Assembly: GCF_002887775.1 (NCBI RefSeq)
Contig: NZ_LOCM01000006.1
Span: forward strand, 15,192 to 79,191
Reading direction: 5' to 3'
Source of the DNA: Streptococcus penaeicida
GTDB lineage: Bacteria; Bacillota; Bacilli; Lactobacillales; Streptococcaceae
DNA length: 64,000 bases
Both the position numbers and the translations under genes were made by a program. The notes under the pieces were generated by a model that was not told where the DNA came from, did no database searches, and saw only the letters and a program-made list of their open reading frames with translations. Numbering within the stretch: the stretch's first letter is position 1; every line of letters begins with the position of its first letter. Positions 46,980 to 57,596 of the stretch are shown one piece after another.

Positions 46980-47216
46980 ATGATTGGATCATTAATTGTT
47001 GGCGCTATCATTGGGATGATCGCCGGTAGAATTACTGAAAAGGGTGGTCAAATGGGTTGTTTTGCTAATATTGCAGCCGGATTATTTGGTTCCTATGTTG
47101 GGCAACGGATTTTTGGAGATTGGGGACCGCATTTAGCAGGAATGGCTCTTGTTCCATCTATCATCGGTGCATCATTAGTCGTTGTCGTTGTATCTTATTT
47201 AGTAGGCAGAAAATAA
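46980..47216 (+). CDS. GlsB/YeaQ/YmgE-family small membrane protein
   Basis: The 78-residue protein is almost entirely hydrophobic, with three predicted membrane helices (MIGSLIVGAIIGMIAGRI; GCFANIAAGLFGSYVGQRI; VPSIIGASLVVVVVSYLVG) and Gly-rich packing. It matches the transglycosylase-associated family, whose real function is unknown. AAAGGAG precedes the ATG. A strong short terminator follows. Confidence 0.88.
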   Translation: MIGSLIVGAIIGMIAGRITEKGGQMGCFANIAAGLFGSYVGQRIFGDWGPHLAGMALVPSIIGASLVVVVVSYLVGRK

Positions 47217-47218
47217 TG

Positions 47219-47245
47219 AGTCCACAGAAGTGGACTTTTTCTTTT
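47219..47245 (+). terminator. GlsB/YeaQ gene terminator
   Basis: AGTCCAC and GTGGACT pair around AGAA, followed by TTTTTCTTTT. Confidence 0.85.
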
Positions 47246-47324
47246 AGAATATTTGCTGTATTTGTCACTTTCTACTTGAAAAGAGAAGGATTTAGGAATA
47301 TGTCATGGCAAAAGAGGTATTATT

Positions 47325-47487
47325 ATGGAAATTTTCATGATCATATTATTTATTCTGCTGGTTATTGTCCTTCCTAACTGGACTTAGTATAAAGTCTACT
47401 AATACCACAAAAAATATTGATGCCTTTATCGAAAAAGATAGAGCTAGGGGCAAGGAGTCTGCTCTTTTTCATCGTGAGCTTAAATAA
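47325..47487 (+). pseudogene. Small single-helix membrane protein (probable frameshift)
   Basis: From ATG 47325 (AGAGG upstream) the frame encodes MEIFMIILFILLVIVLPNWT and stops at TAG. If one A is removed from the pair at 47376-47377, the frame continues PTGLSIKSTNTTKNIDAF then ends LFHRELK at TAA 47485-47487. The result is a 53-residue protein with one N-terminal membrane helix and a charged cytoplasmic tail. I do not recognise a family name. The extra base could be a sequencing error. It lies between the GlsB/YeaQ gene and cspA. Confidence 0.55.
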
Positions 47488-47508
47488 GATAAATAATTAG
47501 ACGAAAAA

Positions 47509-47540
47509 AGAACCCTAGCGCGCTAGGGTTCTTCATGTTA
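47509..47540. terminator. Bidirectional terminator before cspA end
   Basis: GAACCCTAGCG and CGCTAGGGTTC form a perfect palindrome followed by T-rich tails on both strands; it serves cspA (minus) and the small gene (plus). Confidence 0.88.
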
Positions 47541-47541
47541 A

Positions 47542-47745
47542 TTAACCAATTTTAGTGATGTTAGTTGCTTGAAGACCACGTTGACCTTGTTCAACATCAA
47601 ATTCAACTTTTTGACCTTCGTCTAAAGTTTTGAATCCATCAGTTTGGATTGCTGAGAAATGTGCGAATACATCAGCACCATCTTCTTGAGTGATAAAGCC
47701 GAAGCCTTTTTCTGCGTTAAACCATTTTACTGTTCCTTGAGCCAT
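47542..47745 (-). CDS. cspA: Cold-shock protein, CspA family
   Basis: The 67-residue protein starts [18 protein letters not shown] and carries both RNA-binding motifs (KGFGFI and DVFAHFS) of the cold-shock domain. It acts as an RNA chaperone. The minus-strand ribosome site is AAAGAGGT. A promoter lies 100-130 bases upstream, giving a leader of about 90 bases, as is common for cold-shock mRNAs. Confidence 0.94.
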   Translation of the reverse strand: MAQGTVKWFNAEKGFGFITQEDGADVFAHFSAIQTDGFKTLDEGQKVEFDVEQGQRGLQATNITKIG

Positions 47746-48186
47746 TTTGAGTTACCTCTTTTATTATTATTTGTAAAAAAAATCTTAAAGAGATAAAACA
47801 TAGTTAAAACTGATACTTTGACTCAAAAAACTTATTTACACTCCTTAGTCTAACAGAATAAAAAGATAAGTCAATGATAAAAAGCAAATAAGTAAAATTA
47901 ATCTTTGGTTAACCAGGTTGAAAAGTCACAAAAGCACCCATTTCGACTTGAACTTGAAAGGGTGCTAGTTTTATTAGCAACAATAAAATTGTCTTATCTT
48001 TTTAATCTGTTGCTTCAAGCCTATTATAGGAGAGTATTATTGAAAGAGCTTGTCAGTTAGGTAACAAATAAGGCCAACTTTGAGATAGTTGACATCAATT
48101 TGTAACTAACTAGTGCTAACTCTTGATATGTCTAGTATAATGCCTACAATTGTGATAAAATGTAACAAATAAAAGGAGGTGCTTTC
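47746..48186. other. Intergenic region between cspA and the ACT gene
   Basis: On the minus strand TTGACT (47874-47869) and TAGACT (47852-47847), spacer 16, form the cspA promoter. A hairpin AGCACCC (about 47933-47939) with GGGTGCT (about 47957-47963) lies near the middle, and a TATAAT box at about 48137 may drive the ACT gene. No coding sequence is seen. Confidence 0.55.
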
Positions 48187-48453
48187 ATGAAAGCAATCAT
48201 TACAGTTGTTGGTAAGGACAATAAAGGAATTGTCGCTGGGGTATCTGGGAAAATTGCTGAATTAGGGTTGAATATCGATGATATTTCACAAACGGTTCTA
48301 AGCGATTATTTTACCATGATGGCTCTTGTATCAAGTGAAGAGAAAAAAGACTTTAGTCAATTACGGGAAGAATTCACTGCTTTTGGTGAAAGCCTTCAAG
48401 TTAAAATTAATATTCAAAGTACGGCTATCTTTGATGCTATGCACAATTTATAA
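48187..48453 (+). CDS. ACT-domain protein, UPF0237 family
   Basis: The 88-residue protein is a single ACT domain ([23 protein letters not shown] start), similar to the regulatory half of GcvR-type proteins. ACT domains bind amino acids. The ligand is unknown. It is followed after 14 bases by a UPF0210 gene; this pair is conserved in many Firmicutes, which suggests a shared task. AAAGGAGGTG precedes the ATG. Confidence 0.9.
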   Translation: MKAIITVVGKDNKGIVAGVSGKIAELGLNIDDISQTVLSDYFTMMALVSSEEKKDFSQLREEFTAFGESLQVKINIQSTAIFDAMHNL

Positions 48454-48467
48454 GGAGATTGCAGTTC

Positions 48468-49805
48468 ATGGACATTAGACAAGTTTCTGAAACAATTGAA
48501 ATGATTGAAGAGCAACATTTCGATATCCGTACTATTACAATGGGGATTTCTCTCTTAGACTGTATCGATCCAGACATTGATAAGGCAGCAGAAAAAATTT
48601 ATCAAAAAATCGTCTCTAAAGCTGGTAACCTTGTTGCAGTTGGTGATGAGATTGCGGCTGAGTTGGGAATTCCAATTGTTAATAAACGGGTTTCTGTCAC
48701 TCCAATCGCTCTAATTGGTGCAGCGACAGATGCTAAGGATTACCTTCCTTTAGCCAAAGCTTTGGATAAGGCTGCCCATGAAATCGGTGTCGATTTTATT
48801 GGTGGTTTTTCAGCTTTAGTTCAGAAGGGCTACCAAAAAGGTGATGAGATCCTGATTAATTCTATTCCAAAAGCGCTAGCTGAGACCGACAAGGTCTGCG
48901 CTTCCGTTAATATTGGTTCAACCAAGTCAGGCATTAACATGTCTGCGGTCGCTGATATGGGACGGATCATAAAAGAAACAGCTCAAGAATCTGATTTAGG
49001 GGCTGCTAAATTAGTTGTTTTCGCGAATGCTGTTGAAGATAATCCATTTATGGCCGGTGCTTTTCACGGTGTTGGTGAAGCAGATACGGTAATCAACGTG
49101 GGTGTTTCTGGACCTGGTGTCGTGAAACGGGCACTGGAAAAAGTTCGTGGTGAGAGCTTTGATGTTCTAGCTGAAACGGTTAAGAAAACGGCCTTTAAAA
49201 TTACGCGGATTGGTCAACTGGTTGGTCAGATGGCTAGCGAACGACTTGGAGTCAAATTTGGGATTGTCGATTTATCTCTTGCCCCGACACCTGCTGTTGG
49301 CGATTCTGTTGCCCGTGTGTTAGAAGAAATGGGTCTGGAAGCTGTCGGTACTCATGGTACAACGGCTGCCCTTGCTCTTTTAAATGATGCTGTTAAAAAA
49401 GGTGGCGTTATGGCCTGCAACCAAGTAGGTGGCTTATCTGGTGCCTTTATTCCTGTTTCTGAAGATGAAGGAATGATTGCAGCAGTTCAAAGTGGTGCTC
49501 TAAATTTAGAGAAACTAGAAGCAATGACGGCCATTTGTTCTGTCGGCTTGGATATGATTGCTATTCCGGAAGATACGCCTTATCAAACCATTGCTGCTAT
49601 GATTGCAGATGAGGCGGCGATTGGTGTTATCAATCAAAAGACAACTGCTGTTCGCATTATTCCAAAAGGTAAAGTAGGAGAAATGATTGAGTTTGGCGGT
49701 CTTTTAGGAACAGCTCCTGTCATGGCAGTTAATCAGAATTCTTCAATTGATTTTATTGCGCGTGGCGGTCAGATTCCGGCTCCTATCCATAGCTTTAAAA
49801 ACTAA
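48468..49805 (+). CDS. UPF0210 (DUF711, PFL-like) protein
   Basis: The 445-residue protein begins [19 protein letters not shown] and belongs to the UPF0210 family, once compared with pyruvate formate-lyase. It has no Gly-radical motif of PFL at its C-terminus, so that comparison does not give it PFL activity. The role is unknown. ATG 48468 is preferred; AAGGAG lies 11 bases upstream. Conserved partner of the ACT gene before it. Confidence 0.9.
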   Translation: MDIRQVSETIEMIEEQHFDIRTITMGISLLDCIDPDIDKAAEKIYQKIVSKAGNLVAVGDEIAAELGIPIVNKRVSVTPIALIGAATDAKDYLPLAKALDKAAHEIGVDFIGGFSALVQKGYQKGDEILINSIPKALAETDKVCASVNIGSTKSGINMSAVADMGRIIKETAQESDLGAAKLVVFANAVEDNPFMAGAFHGVGEADTVINVGVSGPGVVKRALEKVRGESFDVLAETVKKTAFKITRIGQLVGQMASERLGVKFGIVDLSLAPTPAVGDSVARVLEEMGLEAVGTHGTTAALALLNDAVKKGGVMACNQVGGLSGAFIPVSEDEGMIAAVQSGALNLEKLEAMTAICSVGLDMIAIPEDTPYQTIAAMIADEAAIGVINQKTTAVRIIPKGKVGEMIEFGGLLGTAPVMAVNQNSSIDFIARGGQIPAPIHSFKN

Positions 49806-49844
49806 TTAGTCACTATTTAGACTGTCAGAGATTCCAGTTTTTCC

Positions 49845-49873
49845 TTGAGCTATTTTTTGAATCATGCTATCAT
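49845..49873 (+). promoter_or_regulatory. csbD-like gene promoter
   Basis: TTGAGC (49845-49850) and TATCAT (49868-49873), spacer 17, with TG two bases before the -10. Confidence 0.7.
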
Positions 49874-49900
49874 TTAGAAAAATAAGAAGGAGGCTTTATT

Positions 49901-50050
49901 ATGACAGAAGAAAAATTTGATCCAAAGTTTGAAGAAGTTAAAGGCAGTGCTAAAGAGGCTGCTGGGAAAGTCCTCGGCGATAAAAAGTTAGAAGTTGAAG
50001 GTTTGATTGAAAAAGAAATTGGAAAAATCAAACAAGAAGATGACAAATAA
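49901..50050 (+). CDS. CsbD-family stress protein
   Basis: The 49-residue charged protein MTEEKFDPKFEEVKGSAKEA fits the CsbD family: highly charged, Lys/Glu-rich, with a VKGSAKEAAGKV motif. Such proteins are induced by stress in Bacillus; their action is unknown. AGAAGGAGG precedes the ATG. It has its own promoter and terminator. Confidence 0.88.
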   Translation: MTEEKFDPKFEEVKGSAKEAAGKVLGDKKLEVEGLIEKEIGKIKQEDDK

Positions 50051-50066
50051 GTCATAATTGGAAAGT

Positions 50067-50093
50067 GACATCACATTGTGGTGTCCTTTTTTT
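50067..50093 (+). terminator. csbD-like gene terminator
   Basis: GACATCACA (50067-50075) and TGTGGTGTC (50077-50085) pair, followed by CTTTTTTT. Confidence 0.8.
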
Positions 50094-50140
50094 GCATGAT
50101 AGTCTTAGATTAGGTAAGTAATAGTAGCGTGTGGCTTTCC

Positions 50141-50170
50141 TTGTCTCTTAAGCTAAAATCATGCTATAAT
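50141..50170 (+). promoter_or_regulatory. Promoter of the phosphatase/cell-wall gene run
   Basis: TTGTCT (50141-50146) and TATAAT (50165-50170), spacer 18, with TGC before the -10. Confidence 0.75.
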
Positions 50171-50200
50171 CTTAATAAGTAGAGATTATGGAGGTTGACA

Positions 50201-50908
50201 ATGACTAAAACCAGATTATATATTGCTCGTCATGGAAAAACCATGTTTAATACCATTGGTCGTGCTCAGGGCTGGAGCGATACGCCATTAACTAAAAAAG
50301 GCGAAGAAGGAATTCGTGAATTAGGGTTAGGTTTAAAAGATGCGGCTATCCCTTTTAAAGCAGCTTTTTCAAGTGATTCAGGGCGGACCATGCAAACCAT
50401 GGAAATTATTCTCCGTGAGTCGGAAAATGAGTTTCTCCCATATACTAGAGATAAAAGAATACGTGAATGGTGCTTTGGCAGTTTGGATGGTGCCTATGAC
50501 GCGGAGCTTTTTATGGGTGTTTTACCCAGAACAAAAGCCTTTGAAGGTAAAAATAACATGCGTGAAGTTCCGTATTCAGAGTTAGCTGAAAGTATTGTCG
50601 AAGTTGATACAGCTAACTGGGCTGAACCTTGGGATGTACTTAAAAAGAGAATATATGATGGTTTTGAAGCCATTGCTTTATCCATTGAAAATTCTGGCGG
50701 AGGTAACGCCATCGTTGTTAGTCATGGGATGACTATTGGTACTTTTATGTATCTTATTGATTCTAATCGTGAAAAACAATTTATTGATAACGGTAGTGTT
50801 ACGGTTGTTGATTTTGAGGATGGTAAGTTCCAGATTAAGGCCATAGGTGATATGAGTTACCGTTATCGTGGTCAAGAAATAATAGAAAAAATGTCTCATG
50901 AAAAATAA
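50201..50908 (+). CDS. Histidine phosphatase (phosphoglycerate mutase family)
   Basis: The 235-residue protein has the phosphohistidine motif ARHGKTMFN and the later His in VSHGMTIGTF. It fits the large branch of cofactor-dependent phosphoglycerate mutase-like phosphatases; which substrate it acts on is not visible. ATG 50201 is used; a TTG six bases upstream lies next to the GGAGG site. The stop overlaps the next gene by 11 bases. Confidence 0.86.
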   Translation: MTKTRLYIARHGKTMFNTIGRAQGWSDTPLTKKGEEGIRELGLGLKDAAIPFKAAFSSDSGRTMQTMEIILRESENEFLPYTRDKRIREWCFGSLDGAYDAELFMGVLPRTKAFEGKNNMREVPYSELAESIVEVDTANWAEPWDVLKKRIYDGFEAIALSIENSGGGNAIVVSHGMTIGTFMYLIDSNREKQFIDNGSVTVVDFEDGKFQIKAIGDMSYRYRGQEIIEKMSHEK

Positions 50909-51653
50909 TAAAATTTTACTCATTTTGTTACAGCTTTTTGCCTTAGTATTATTTGCTTTCTGCCTCTATGTTTTTATTAAAGGTGATCGTAATATCATTA
51001 ACCCAAAACAGGCAGTGGCTAGTCAATCTGTAGTCAAGAAAAAATCAAAATCTACTAGCAAAGCAGCTAGTGATTTACCGAAACTTTCTACTAAAGATTG
51101 GCAATTGGTTTTAGTTAATCGTGATCATCCTAAGGATGAAATGAATCCTAAACTTGCGGATATCAATGGTATTTATGTCGATGCTCGGATTGCGGAGGCG
51201 GTCACTAATTTTTTAGCGGCAGCTCAGGCTATCGACCCGCAAGAACACCTCATCTCGGGTTATCGTAGTGTTGACTATCAAGCTCAGCTATATCAAGGGT
51301 ATGTCGATCAAGAAATGGCCAATGACCCTAGTTTAACGCAAGAAGCTGCTGAAAAACTTGTCCAAACCTATTCACAGCCTGCAGGCTCTAGTGAGCATCA
51401 GACTGGTTTAGCGATTGACATGAGTACAGTTGATTTACTCAATCAGAGTGACCCTGCAGTGGTTAAGCAAATTGTAGATATGGCTCCTGAGTATGGTTTT
51501 GTTCTTCGTTTTAAGGAAGATAAGAAAGATAGTACTGGTGTCGGTTATGAGGATTGGCATTACCGTTATGTCGGAAAAAAAGCTGCTGCCTATATGACCA
51601 AACATAATCTTTCATTAGAAGAGTTTATTAAAGCTTTGAAGGAGAATGAATGA
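50898..51653 (+). CDS. D-alanyl-D-alanine carboxypeptidase, VanY/LAS family
   Basis: The 251-residue protein has an N-terminal signal-anchor (MKNNKILLILLQLFALVLFA), a Ser/Lys linker and the zinc peptidase domain: SGYRS, SSEHQTGLAIDMS (His and Asp ligands) and DWHYRY (His ligand). It trims D-alanine from peptidoglycan stem peptides at the cell surface. It overlaps both neighbours, so the three genes form one unit. Confidence 0.9.
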   Translation: MKNNKILLILLQLFALVLFAFCLYVFIKGDRNIINPKQAVASQSVVKKKSKSTSKAASDLPKLSTKDWQLVLVNRDHPKDEMNPKLADINGIYVDARIAEAVTNFLAAAQAIDPQEHLISGYRSVDYQAQLYQGYVDQEMANDPSLTQEAAEKLVQTYSQPAGSSEHQTGLAIDMSTVDLLNQSDPAVVKQIVDMAPEYGFVLRFKEDKKDSTGVGYEDWHYRYVGKKAAAYMTKHNLSLEEFIKALKENE

Positions 51654-52234
51654 GAGTTCGATTGAAATTACCCCTATTCTTGGGATTGGTTTTCTTGTTC
51701 CTATTAGGACTTGTTTTTCCGCTTATCAAAAATGCCCATTCCAATCAGGCTTACGAAACAGTGGCAGTTCCTTACTCAGAAAAAGAATTTATCGCCCAAA
51801 TTGGCCCAGTGGTTAAGCCTTATGCTGAGACGTACGGTGTTCGACCATCAGTGATTATTGGTCAGATTTTATTGGAAAGTCAAAGTGGACAAACCTTGCT
51901 AGCTTCTCGTTATCACAATTTATTTGCCATGCTAGCAGGACCTGGTCAGGCCTCTGTTCAACTAATCAGTTCACGACCAGTTGCTCAAAATCCAGAAAAT
52001 TCCTTGTTGCGATTTTCTCGCTACAATGATTGGGAAGCTTCGATTTCTGATTATTTTGTTACATTGAGAAAAGGGCAAGTGTGGGATCAGCAACTTTATC
52101 GTCAATTAGCCACTCAAGAGGGTTATAAGGCACCTGCACAAGCTTTAGAGGATTATATTTATGCCTATGACAAAGATTATTCTAATAAACTCATCAAGGT
52201 GATAGAAGATAATGATTTAACGCGATTTGATTAA
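51650..52234 (+). CDS. GH73 endo-beta-N-acetylglucosaminidase
   Basis: The 194-residue protein has an N-terminal membrane anchor (LKLPLFLGLVFLFLLGLVF) and a GH73/LytG-like domain (about 45-190): the helix IGQILLESQSGQ with the catalytic Glu, and NLFAM, RFSRYNDWEASISDY. It hydrolyses peptidoglycan glycan strands outside the cell. It overlaps the carboxypeptidase gene by four bases. It ends just before a CIRCE element that doubles as a hairpin terminator. Confidence 0.9.
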   Translation: MRVRLKLPLFLGLVFLFLLGLVFPLIKNAHSNQAYETVAVPYSEKEFIAQIGPVVKPYAETYGVRPSVIIGQILLESQSGQTLLASRYHNLFAMLAGPGQASVQLISSRPVAQNPENSLLRFSRYNDWEASISDYFVTLRKGQVWDQQLYRQLATQEGYKAPAQALEDYIYAYDKDYSNKLIKVIEDNDLTRFD

Positions 52235-52236
52235 AA

Positions 52237-52263
52237 TTAGCACTCTTTTTATAAGAGTGCTAA
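52237..52263 (+). promoter_or_regulatory. CIRCE element 1, perfect
   Basis: TTAGCACTC-N9-GAGTGCTAA at 52237-52263 is a perfect HrcA operator. A T run follows, so it can also act as the terminator of the cell-wall gene upstream. Confidence 0.95.
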
Positions 52264-52280
52264 TTTTTTGTGTTTTTCGC

Positions 52281-52308
52281 TTGACACTTATTTTAGAAGG
52301 AGTATAAT
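52281..52308 (+). promoter_or_regulatory. hrcA-grpE-dnaK promoter
   Basis: TTGACA (52281-52286) and TATAAT (52303-52308), spacer 16, between the two CIRCE elements. Confidence 0.92.
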
Positions 52309-52319
52309 GGAATTATAAG

Positions 52320-52346
52320 TTAGCAGTCTAACTGTTTGAGTGCTAA
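52320..52346 (+). promoter_or_regulatory. CIRCE element 2, imperfect
   Basis: TTAGCAGTC-N9-GAGTGCTAA has one mismatch in the left arm. It covers the probable transcription start. Confidence 0.9.
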
Positions 52347-52369
52347 ATGCCGAAAGGGGTGATTGGTTA

Positions 52370-53404
52370 GTGATTACTGAGCGTCAAAATGACATTTTGA
52401 ACTTGATTGTCGACTTGTTTACGCAAACCCATGAACCTGTCGGATCAAAAGCATTGCAATCTAGTATTGAAACAAGTAGTGCAACCATTCGTAATGAAAT
52501 GGCTAAGCTTGAAAAGTTAGGTCTTTTAGAAAAAGCCCATACGTCAAGTGGACGGATGCCAAGTCCAGCTGGCTTTAAATATTTTGTTGAGCATTCCTTA
52601 AGTTTAGATAGTATCGATGAACGAGATGTCTATCAATTAGTGAAAGCATTTGATTTTGAAGCATTCAAATTGGAAGACATTCTTGCCAAAGCTAGTCAAG
52701 TTCTAGCTGATATTACTGGTTTTACTGTTGCGATTCTCGATGTTGAACCTGCTCGACAAAAATTGACAGGTTTTGAGATAGTCCAATTGTCCAATCATGA
52801 TGCTTTAGCTGTACTTAATTTAGATGATTCTAAACCCATGACAGTTCAATTTGCGATTCCCAAAAATTTCTTAAGCAGAGATCTGCTCCGCTTGAAAGAA
52901 GTTGTAGATGAACGCCTTGTGGGACGAGAGTTGATTGATGTTCATTACAAGTTGAGGACAGAAATTCCACAGGTCTTGCAAAAATACTTTACGGTCACCG
53001 ACAACGTTATCGATTTATTTGACTATATCTTTAAAGAACTCTTTAAAGAAACAGTCTTCGTGGCTGGTAAGGTGAATGCTCTAGATTATGCAGAGTTAAA
53101 GACTTATCAATTTTTAGATGATGAACAAGGTTTAGCTTTGACCATTCGTCAAGGGATGGCTGAAAACGAAATGGCTACGGTTCAAGTGGCAGATAGCAGT
53201 GAGCCTGCACTTGCTGATTTGAGTCTTCTAACTTATAAATTTCTGATTCCTTATCGTGGATTTGGTTTAATGAGTTTGATTGGACCGATTGATATGAATT
53301 ATCGCCGAAATGTCAGCTTGATAAATGTGATTGGCCGTATTTTAGCGGTTAAATTAAGAGACTACTATCGTTATTTAAATAGTAATCATTACGAAGTGCA
53401 TTAG
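52370..53404 (+). CDS. hrcA: Heat-inducible transcription repressor HrcA
   Basis: The 344-residue repressor has an N-terminal winged helix ([17 protein letters not shown]) and GAF-like and inserted domains. It binds CIRCE and is helped by GroE. The start is GTG at 52370 ([11 protein letters not shown]) after AAAGGGG; an upstream TTG inside the CIRCE element is unlikely. It lies first in the operon, regulating itself through the two CIRCE elements upstream. Confidence 0.96.
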   Translation: MITERQNDILNLIVDLFTQTHEPVGSKALQSSIETSSATIRNEMAKLEKLGLLEKAHTSSGRMPSPAGFKYFVEHSLSLDSIDERDVYQLVKAFDFEAFKLEDILAKASQVLADITGFTVAILDVEPARQKLTGFEIVQLSNHDALAVLNLDDSKPMTVQFAIPKNFLSRDLLRLKEVVDERLVGRELIDVHYKLRTEIPQVLQKYFTVTDNVIDLFDYIFKELFKETVFVAGKVNALDYAELKTYQFLDDEQGLALTIRQGMAENEMATVQVADSSEPALADLSLLTYKFLIPYRGFGLMSLIGPIDMNYRRNVSLINVIGRILAVKLRDYYRYLNSNHYEVH

Positions 53405-53427
53405 AAATAGAGAAAGAGGTTGAACAA

Positions 53428-53982
53428 GTGTCTACAAAACATGAAGAAGATATTCAAAAAGAAGAAATGGAAGATGTTAATTCAGCATCAGAAACTGAAA
53501 TGACTGAAGAAGCTTCATCTGAACCGGAAATAAAAGAAACTGAAAAATCAGAACTTGAATTAGCCATACAGAAGGCTGATGAATTTGAGAATAAGTTCCT
53601 TAGAGCGCATGCGGAAATGCAAAATATCCAACGACGTTCAAATGAAGAACGTCAAACCTTACAACGTTACCGTTCACAAGATTTGGCTAAAAAAATTCTT
53701 CCAAGCTTAGATAACTTAGAGCGGGCACTTGCTGTTGAAGGTCTGACCGATGATGTTAAAAAAGGTTTAGAGATGGTCCAAGAAAGTCTCATTAATGCTT
53801 TGAAAGAAGAAGGCATTGAAGAGGTAGTGTCTGAAACTTTTGACCATAATTTGCATATGGCTGTGCAAACATTGCCAGCTGATGATGACCATCCTGCTGA
53901 TACAATTGCAGAAGTTTTCCAAAAAGGCTATAAGCTGCATGAGAGACTTTTGAGGCCAGCAATGGTTGTTGTTTATAACTAA
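53428..53982 (+). CDS. grpE: Nucleotide exchange factor GrpE
   Basis: The 184-residue protein has an acidic N-terminus, a long coiled-coil helix (about 45-100) and the C-terminal beta domain (about 120-184) that opens DnaK for ADP release. The start is GTG 53428 ([10 protein letters not shown]) after AAAGAGG. It is 23 bases after hrcA. Confidence 0.95.
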   Translation: MSTKHEEDIQKEEMEDVNSASETEMTEEASSEPEIKETEKSELELAIQKADEFENKFLRAHAEMQNIQRRSNEERQTLQRYRSQDLAKKILPSLDNLERALAVEGLTDDVKKGLEMVQESLINALKEEGIEEVVSETFDHNLHMAVQTLPADDDHPADTIAEVFQKGYKLHERLLRPAMVVVYN

Positions 53983-55924
<1,942 letters not shown>

Positions 55925-55926
<2 letters not shown>

Positions 55927-55949
55927 AAATGTCTAGCAGACATTTTTAT
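55925..55949 (+). terminator. dnaK terminator
   Basis: AAAAATGTCT (55925-55934) and AGACATTTTT (55938-55947) form a perfect ten-pair stem around AGC. Confidence 0.88.
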
Positions 55950-56299
55950 CCCGAGCCTTGAAACAAAAAAGCGAGGCCATTCAGTGAATGGTTTTAGCCC
56001 CGAACCTAGAAAGAAAACGTAAGGGAAAAATCAGGTGGACAAAGCTTTTTGAAAAAACATTTCAAAAAGCTTACCTTACAAATAACTAAATTCAGAGGTT
56101 TTGCCAGACCTCTGTTTTTGGCTAAATTAAATGTCAAATTGCTGACATCAAACTATTTCAAGAAAGGAATGATAGTGTTCTAACTGAACACGGGCTACGG
56201 ACTGTGACAAAAAGATAGTTTTTCCTAGGACGCAAGTCGTCCAACGTCAAAACTCCTATTTTGTCTTTGTCCGTTTGACGCCCTTTGTATCTTAATATT
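55950..56299 (+). other. Long structured dnaK-dnaJ spacer
   Basis: This 350-base stretch has no gene. Besides the CAGTG element, it holds a perfect 13-pair hairpin (arms AAGCTTTTTGAAA 56042-56054 and TTTCAAAAAGCTT 56060-56072), a terminator CAGAGGT/ACCTCTG with TTTTT (56093-56119), GTGTTC/GAACAC near 56176-56192 and GGAC/GTCC near 56228-56242. No strong ribosome site precedes dnaJ. No CIRCE was found. Confidence 0.6.
55953..56018 (+). repeat. CAGTG-loop hairpin element, copy B
   Basis: GAGCCT-TGAAAC, then AAGCGAG, then the hairpin CCATT-CAGTG-AATGG (55977-55991), TTTTAG and a GAACCTAGAAAGAAAAC tail. Compared with copy A (2149-2214), the flanks and the CAGTG loop are kept while the stem bases differ in a compensating manner. 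Confidence 0.45.
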
Positions 56300-57438
56300 A
56301 TGAACAATACTGAATTTTATGAGCGTTTGGGGGTGTCTAAGGATGCTTCTGCAGACGAGATAAAAAAAGCATATCGGAAGATGTCTAAAAAATATCATCC
56401 TGATATCAATAAAGCTACTGATGCGGAACAAAAATATAAAGATGTTCAAGAAGCTTATGAAACTTTAAGTGACTCACAAAAACGGGCTGCTTATGATCAA
56501 TACGGTGAAGCTGGAGCACAAGGTGGTTTTGGTGGAGGTGCCGGTGGATTTGGCGGCTTTGATGGGTCTGGTTTTGGTGGCTTTGAAGACATTTTTTCAA
56601 GTTTCTTCGGCGGTGGCGGGGGATGCGTAACCCTAATGCACCACGTCAGGGCGATGACCTGCAATACCGTGTCAACTTGAGCTTTGAAGAAGCAATCTTT
56701 GGTGTTGAAAAAGAAGTGTCTTACCATCGTGAAGCAAGCTGTCACACTTGTGATGGCTCAGGAGCAAAACCAGGAACTAGCCCAGTAACGTGTGGACGCT
56801 GTCATGGTGCGGGGGTCATCAATGTAGACACGCAAACACCGCTTGGTATGATGCGTCGTCAAGTTACCTGTGATGTTTGTCATGGAAGTGGACAAGAAAT
56901 TAAAGAACCTTGTCAAACTTGTCACGGTACTGGCCATGAGAAGGAAACGCATAAGGTTTCAGTCAAAATTCCAGCAGGTGTTGAAACTGGTCAACAAATT
57001 CGTCTTCAAGGTCAAGGTGAAGCAGGTTATAATGGCGGACCTTATGGTGATTTATTCGTTGTTTTAAACGTTTTACCTAGTCAAAAATTTGAACGCAATG
57101 GTTCAACTATCTACTACACTTTAAATGTAAGCTTCGTACAAGCCGCTCTAGGGGATACAGTGGATATTCCAACTGTCCATGGTGATGTTGAAATGGCAAT
57201 TCCTGCCGGTACTCAAACGGGTAAAACTTTCCGTTTGAAAGGTAAGGGAGCACCAAAATTACGTGGTTCAGGCCAGGGTGATCAACATGTAACCATTAAT
57301 ATTGTGACCCCAACTAAATTGAATGAAAAACAAAAAGAAGCCCTTCATGCATTTGCGGAGGCGAGTGGTCAAGAAATCAAATCGCCTAAGAAAAAAGGTT
57401 TCTTTGACAAAATGAAAGATGCTTTAGATGATATTTAA
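56300..57438 (+). CDS. dnaJ: Chaperone DnaJ (Hsp40; frameshift)
   Basis: From ATG 56300 the J domain is intact (HPD at 33-35), followed by a G/F-rich region. The frame is lost in a G run at about 56618-56622 (one G missing); the next frame resumes with [13 protein letters not shown] and ends at TAA 57438. Restored, it is about 379 residues with four CxxCxGxG zinc repeats and the peptide-binding C-terminus. It stimulates DnaK ATPase and presents substrates. The frameshift is very likely a sequencing error. The start has no good ribosome site. Confidence 0.93.
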
Positions 57439-57442
57439 AAGG

Positions 57443-57476
57443 ACTAACTTGGATTAATTCCAAGTTAGTTTTTTTA
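57443..57476 (+). terminator. dnaJ terminator
   Basis: ACTAACTTGG (57443-57452) and CCAAGTTAGT (57460-57469) form a perfect stem, followed by T residues. Confidence 0.9.
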
Positions 57477-57491
57477 TTTTTAACATTTTTC

Positions 57492-57551
57492 TTGCAGAAT
57501 TAAAAAAACTATTGTAAAATGTATAACAGATTTAGTTTGATAATCAAATAA
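57492..57551 (+). promoter_or_regulatory. fabM promoter with FabT box
   Basis: TTGCAG (57492-57497) and TAAAAT (57515-57520), spacer 17. The palindrome TTTGATAATCAAA (57536-57548), inside AGTTTGATAATCAAATA, matches the known FabT box and lies downstream of the -10, where it would block RNA polymerase. Confidence 0.85.
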
Positions 57552-57596
57552 CTTTTCATTAAAACTATTTTTTGATAAAACAGAAAGAAGGAACTA

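Noticed and set aside
48468-49805. Pyruvate formate-lyase
   Set aside because: UPF0210 proteins were once called PFL-like, but the glycyl-radical motif is absent.
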